Shown: positions 60,086 to 64,000 of the stretch, in pieces
How positions within the stretch are numbered: position 1 is the stretch's first letter
Layout of the letters: every line of letters begins with the position of its first letter
Assembly: GCA_001599815.1 (NCBI GenBank)
Contig: BCIA01000005.1
Span: forward strand, 847,088 to 911,087
Direction: 5' to 3'
DNA length: 64,000 nt
From: Furcasterigmium furcatum
Taxonomy: Eukaryota; Ascomycota; Sordariomycetes; Glomerellales; Plectosphaerellaceae
Program-made: the position numbers and the translations under genes
Notes under the pieces: generated by a model
Seen by the model: the letters and a program-made list of their open reading frames with translations, nothing else
Told to the model about the DNA's origin: nothing
The model's database searches: none

Positions 60086-60409
60086 GTAAGTCATCTGCCA
60101 TCCCCGCGAGACATCCGGCTCCCCAGACACACGAAGAGCGCAACGCCTTGATAAATCGAGAACGCCCGTGTCGCCGATCATCGTCGCTGCTTCCTCTACC
60201 CCCAAACACCCACACACCTACTACACCCAGTTCATTTGTCACCCGCGCTTCGATACTACTTCACTTTTTTCTGTTTGCTTCCATGCCGCAATCGCTTCAC
60301 ACTTATTTTCCCTATTCAATTGCCTACTGCGGGCTGTTTTCTTTGTCACTCTTTACCTCATCTCGCTCTTTTCCCTATGGCCATTTCAAAGCTAACCCGG
60401 CTTCGTCAG
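60086..60409 (+). other. Probable 5'-leader intron of the CBM21 gene
   Basis: Donor GAG|GTAAGT at 60086, branch GCTAAC at 60391 and acceptor GTCAG at 60409. Splicing removes the in-frame upstream ATG at 60283 and leaves a 4-codon uORF (MHRY, 60473-60487) before the main ATG. Confidence 0.55.
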
Positions 60410-60612
60410 TCCACCACCGCTCCTATCACCGAGTACCGAGTCGCATCGAGACCGGTTCGCCACCTAATCTCCATGCATCGCTATTAATTCTTTCCATCTT
60501 CCTCGACCTGTTGCTCGCCTGCCTCGCCTACATTTCGCGCCCGGCACCGCAGCCCCCCGTCGAGCCCTTTCCACCTCCATTTTACACTTACGGGGCACCC
60601 AGAGCTTTGGGA

Positions 60613-63062
60613 ATGCCTTACACGCCACCCTCCAACAGTCGATCCCCCGCCAACTCAGCTCCCTCCTCGCCAGATGTGAGTCGAAGGTCGTCGTTTCAGA
60701 CTGGCCCGAGACCATCCCTCCCGCGATCCGCTTCCTACCTCTCCAAGCAGCGAAGGACACCAGCGGCAGTTGGCGGAGGCAATGACGACAAATCCCAGGG
60801 ACCAACTCCCCCTGGCACATCAGACGATCTCAGGGGCATGGCCACGAGCGCCAGCGTGCGACAGTCCCCGCCGCCCGTGACCGACGCCCAAGGCATGCCA
60901 AAGGGTGCGGTTATCTCCCCGCCCGACTCTGCCACCGGTAGTGAAGAGGAGGACAACGTCGTGCGCGGGCGTCAGCTCGACAACCTGAAGGAGCTCAAGG
61001 ATGCCATCAAGCAGATCCCGGTCCAACGATCGGCCTCGCCGACACCCAGGGAGCCCACCTCGGTCACCCTCAAGATCCCCTCCACCATCATCCAGGATGG
61101 CGGCCTTATCCACAGCTTCAGCACCTCGGCTCTGGAGCTGGCGAGTTCCCGACGGAGGGGGCACGCCAGATCAGCCACCGAGACCCATCTCGTCGTTTCC
61201 AAGTCTGCCGAGAACTCTCTGACGGGTTCTGAAGAGGAATCCGAGGAGGACCTCCTTATGAAGCCCCCGATGGTCCGCAAGAAGTCTGGAGAACTTGTCC
61301 GGCCCGCTCTGCGCCCCCCTTCCCGGAGGAGGCCGTCCAGCATGCCCGGCACACCGACTTTCTCCAAGGCGGTCCACTTCGACTCCCATCTCGAGCACGT
61401 CCGCCATTTCCTCCAGGTTGATCGCCCCCTCGCCGTCAGTGCCGGGTCATCGCCGGTCGATAACTACGACAGTGACACCGAGTATCCTTTCCCCGGAGAG
61501 GAGCGCTCAGGTGCCCGGTCTCCGCCTTATGAATGGGAGATCGTGACCGCAAACCAAGCTCCGGACACCCCTCTGCGCAAGGCGCAACCGGTGCGCCTGG
61601 AGAAGGTCTGGCTATCCCCTGACCAGAAGTCCCTCCTTGGATCTGTCATGGTTGCCAACCTGGCCTTCCACAAGACCGTTGTTTGCCGCTTTACATTGGA
61701 CTACTGGAAGACCACATCCGAGGTTGGCGCCGAGTTCAGCCACGATATCCGTGCCAACGCCGCGGATTCGAACCACGATCGCTTCACCTTCAGCATCAAG
61801 TTGTCAGACCTCGCGCACCTGGAGAGCAAGACGCTCTACTTCTGCATCAGGTACAACGTCTTGGGCCAGGAGTTTTGGGACAACAACAACGGAACCAACT
61901 TCCAAGTCGATTTCCGCAAGAAGTATCTTCCCACGCACGGCAAGCGCGGAGTGCAGGGCAATGCCAGTAAGCCTGTCGGCGGCCTGCCCCGAAGCAACCG
62001 CCGTTCCACCCCGGGCGGTGCCTCGGGCCGACCCAAGTCCATGCCTGCTGACCTGGACGACTTCGGCGGCGAGAAGCCCAAGTTCAACTTCGAGCAGCCG
62101 ATCCACGAGTATCTCGGCGAGTCGGGACCTCCGGGTCTCCGCTTGAAGACCAAGTCCGCTGGCAACCTGGCCAGTGATAACATCGGAAAGAATCTTTCAG
62201 CGCCCAGCGGCCAGGCCTTCTCGAACCGGTACGACTTTGGGGCATCCCTCTCCGCTGCAGTTCAGGCGGCCAAGGACACCATGGGCAGCAAGGAACGCAA
62301 GTCGGATGGTCTCTACATGAAGAGCCACAGAAAGATCAGCTCTGCTCCGGAGGTTCAGAAGCCCAGGGTACCCGTTGTTGTCCGCGGCCCTGCCCCTGTT
62401 CCCAGTCCAGCGGTTGCTGCTGCTGCTGCTGCCGCCCCGGCTGGCAACAGCTCGCCCAACTCATCCCTCGCCTCGTCATCGTACGAGGAACTGGTCAACA
62501 AATATTGCTTTGTACGTACTGCCCGCCATGTTCAGCCAGGCACCTCCGAGCCTGCTGCCGACCACCATACCGCGCGCCTGCTGTACAGGACCCTAAACTA
62601 ATGACTATTCCCATTCAGTTCGGTTCCAAGCAGACAAGCCCACAACTCCAAGATGGGACTCTGAAGAACACCCGGTTTGATGGAGCCAGCGACGGCTTTG
62701 GTACTCGAGGCACCAACAGCACCAGCTCGAGTTCCAACGGCAGCCCCCGCCTACCGCAGCATGCCGGCCCCGCGCAGCACCACAGCATGCCCTATCAGTA
62801 CGCGAATCCGTACTTCGGCGACATTCACGCTGTCGGCGCGTCTCCCGTCGGCTCTCCTCTGAAGACGCTCCTCGCCTCAGCCGATGGCCCGACGAGCCAA
62901 CCCCAGACACCATCAACCATCAAGTCAGCCTCTCCAACACCAATGGCTGGCGGTCTTGCTCACTACGCCGGTACGTCGCCACAGGACCCGTGGGTTCAGC
63001 ACCAGGGCCACTATCCATTCATGAGCACCGAGGCTCACACGCCTACAGCCATCCGAGGTTGA
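60613..63062 (+). CDS. PP1 regulatory (glycogen-targeting) subunit with CBM21 domain
   Basis: 780 residues. Exons 60613-62511 and 62619-63062, split by a 107-base phase-0 intron (GTACGT, ACTAATGAC region, TTCAG). The start MPYTPPSNSRSPANSAPSSP is typical of the fungal family. A Ser/Pro-rich N-terminal half carries K252-AVHF, the RVxF-type docking site for protein phosphatase 1, next to HLEHVRHFLQ. Then comes the CBM21 carbohydrate-binding module (about 327-433) with VRLEKVWLSPDQKSLLGSVM, then LYFCIRYNVLGQEFWDNNNG. The C-terminal half is disordered. By analogy with yeast Gac1/Pig2 it should bring PP1 to glycogen and favour glycogen synthase activation. An upstream in-frame ATG (60283) would add 110 residues but lies in a probable leader intron. 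Confidence 0.9.
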
Positions 63063-64000
63063 GAGCGGCATCACTGTAAATGTCCAAGGCCACTCCGGCC
63101 ATACATCCATGGGCTCCAGGCACACATGCATGGATCTTGCCACTTGGCATTTCTTACCTGTTGTTCAACACCAAATCCTTCAGCGTCAGCCCGAAGGTCG
63201 TTTCCCGGCATGGCGTTCAGCGGCGTCTCGATCTTCAACCCCGCAATGGACCTCAGCTTCGGCTTTGCGATCCGACATACCTGCAGACCACTTGCCATCG
63301 TGGTCCAGCAACACTCGAGCGGGTTTTGTTCCTGGAATTCAGCATACATGGGAGTTCCGTTCTAATGCATAATGTGGCTTCGTCTATTCATACTTGTCTT
63401 TTTTTGCGGTTGGCACCACCCTCCTCTTCTCGGATACCGCGACGTTTGAGGCGGCATATGGAGGAGATCAAGGAGAGAGAAGTGGCCGGGTGTGGAGAAG
63501 TCGTCAGATACGAGATCTGACCAGGTCGTCAACGATGGCACCAGAATAGCGTTTCTGAGTCGCGAGATTGCTTTTTGACTCGAGGGTTAACGGCCTGGCC
63601 ATGGGTCATCGCAGGAGCGGCGAGTCCACAACATGGTCAGTCCGAGGAGTTCCGGAAGTGGGCTGGCTTGTCCACCACACATCATTGCATTTGGTTTGGC
63701 TTTGGACTTTTTCCGTCCTGGCACCGGTTCGCAGGGATTAGCGATACTCATCCGGACGGATGACATCTGGTTAGGCTTAGGGATAGGGGATCAAAATTAC
63801 GATACCACACCGCGATTTCGGCACCTGCTGTCTGTCTTCTTGTCCCCTCTTGATGTGATTGATGCCTGCTTGGTGCGTGCCCGGGATGAATTTTCGCATC
63901 AAGTGACACCATGCTCGTTGGCTCCACTGGGTGTTTGTCATGACCATGGCCCACGAGCAACGGACTTCCGCCTCATGCGCTACGAGAGTTGGAGAGACCG
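63063..64000. other. Intergenic to window end
   Basis: 3' region of the CBM21 gene and unassigned sequence. No ORF with a recognisable motif on either strand. Confidence 0.5.

Larger units (their letters stand above)
45177..60612. other. 15-kb interval with no supportable gene
   Basis: Between the F-box-like gene and the CBM21 gene no ORF shows a recognisable domain. The longest (48685-49998, 49704-50717, 47444-48256, 50056-50784) overlap each other on both strands, lack typical codon bias and cannot be extended by convincing splice sites. The base composition does not look AT-rich, so it is not an obvious RIP-mutated repeat. A CAC microsatellite lies at 46724-46754 and a GTGTCT/GTGTCC run near 50200. 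The right end (58.8-60.6 kb) is strongly pyrimidine-rich and is the probable leader of the CBM21 gene. Confidence 0.5.

Overview
The window looks like nuclear DNA of a filamentous ascomycete (Pezizomycotina, most likely a Sordariomycete). Coding regions favour C or G at the third codon position. Genes are cut by short introns (about 47 to 105 bases) with GTAAGT-like donors and CTAAC/CTGAC branch points. The recognisable set is also typical: a fungal_trans-type regulator, a NudE/RO-11 dynein cofactor, a eukaryotic multidomain acetyl-CoA carboxylase, a CBM21 glycogen-targeting PP1 subunit and an F-box protein. No rRNA, convincing tRNA, CRISPR array or intact transposon was seen. All gene models were built by reading ORFs and splice sites by eye. 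Exon joins are given in the evidence.

Layout. 0-7.4 kb: the 3' part of a fungal transcription factor, a CocE/NonD-type S15 hydrolase on the minus strand and an MFS transporter on the plus strand. The last two are divergent and share a promoter carrying an exact 15-base repeat, so this could be a small regulated uptake-and-hydrolysis unit. 8.0-12.9 kb: a PLAC8 cysteine-rich protein and a bacterial-type (P3B) Mg2+ P-type ATPase, both minus strand. A 16-base minisatellite lies just upstream of the ATPase start. 12.9-18.1 kb is gene-poor. 18.1-25.7 kb: a disordered basic protein, a small Met-Cys-starting protein and a probable nuclear regulator whose frame is broken by one in-frame TAG. 26.5-30.3 kb: a nitrilase with Glu-Lys-Cys triad and NudE. 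33.8-40.8 kb: acetyl-CoA carboxylase, 2285 residues. 41.7-42.2 kb: a roughly 150-base imperfect tandem array with a palindrome in each unit, next to a small Cys-rich ORF. 43.8-45.2 kb: an F-box-like protein whose C-terminus may be frameshifted. 45.2-60.6 kb: about 15 kb with no gene I can support. 60.6-63.1 kb: the CBM21/PP1 regulatory subunit, with a long pyrimidine-rich leader.

How the genes relate. Acetyl-CoA carboxylase, NudE and the CBM21 subunit are housekeeping functions (malonyl-CoA supply, nuclear migration, glycogen control) with no evident co-regulation. The accessory-looking part is the first 7 kb (regulator, hydrolase, transporter) and perhaps the nitrilase. The points most worth following are the interrupted regulator at 22957-25725, its possible in-frame splice fusion to the upstream small gene, the phased minisatellite and uORFs before the Mg2+ ATPase, the palindrome-bearing array, and the 15-kb gene-free interval.
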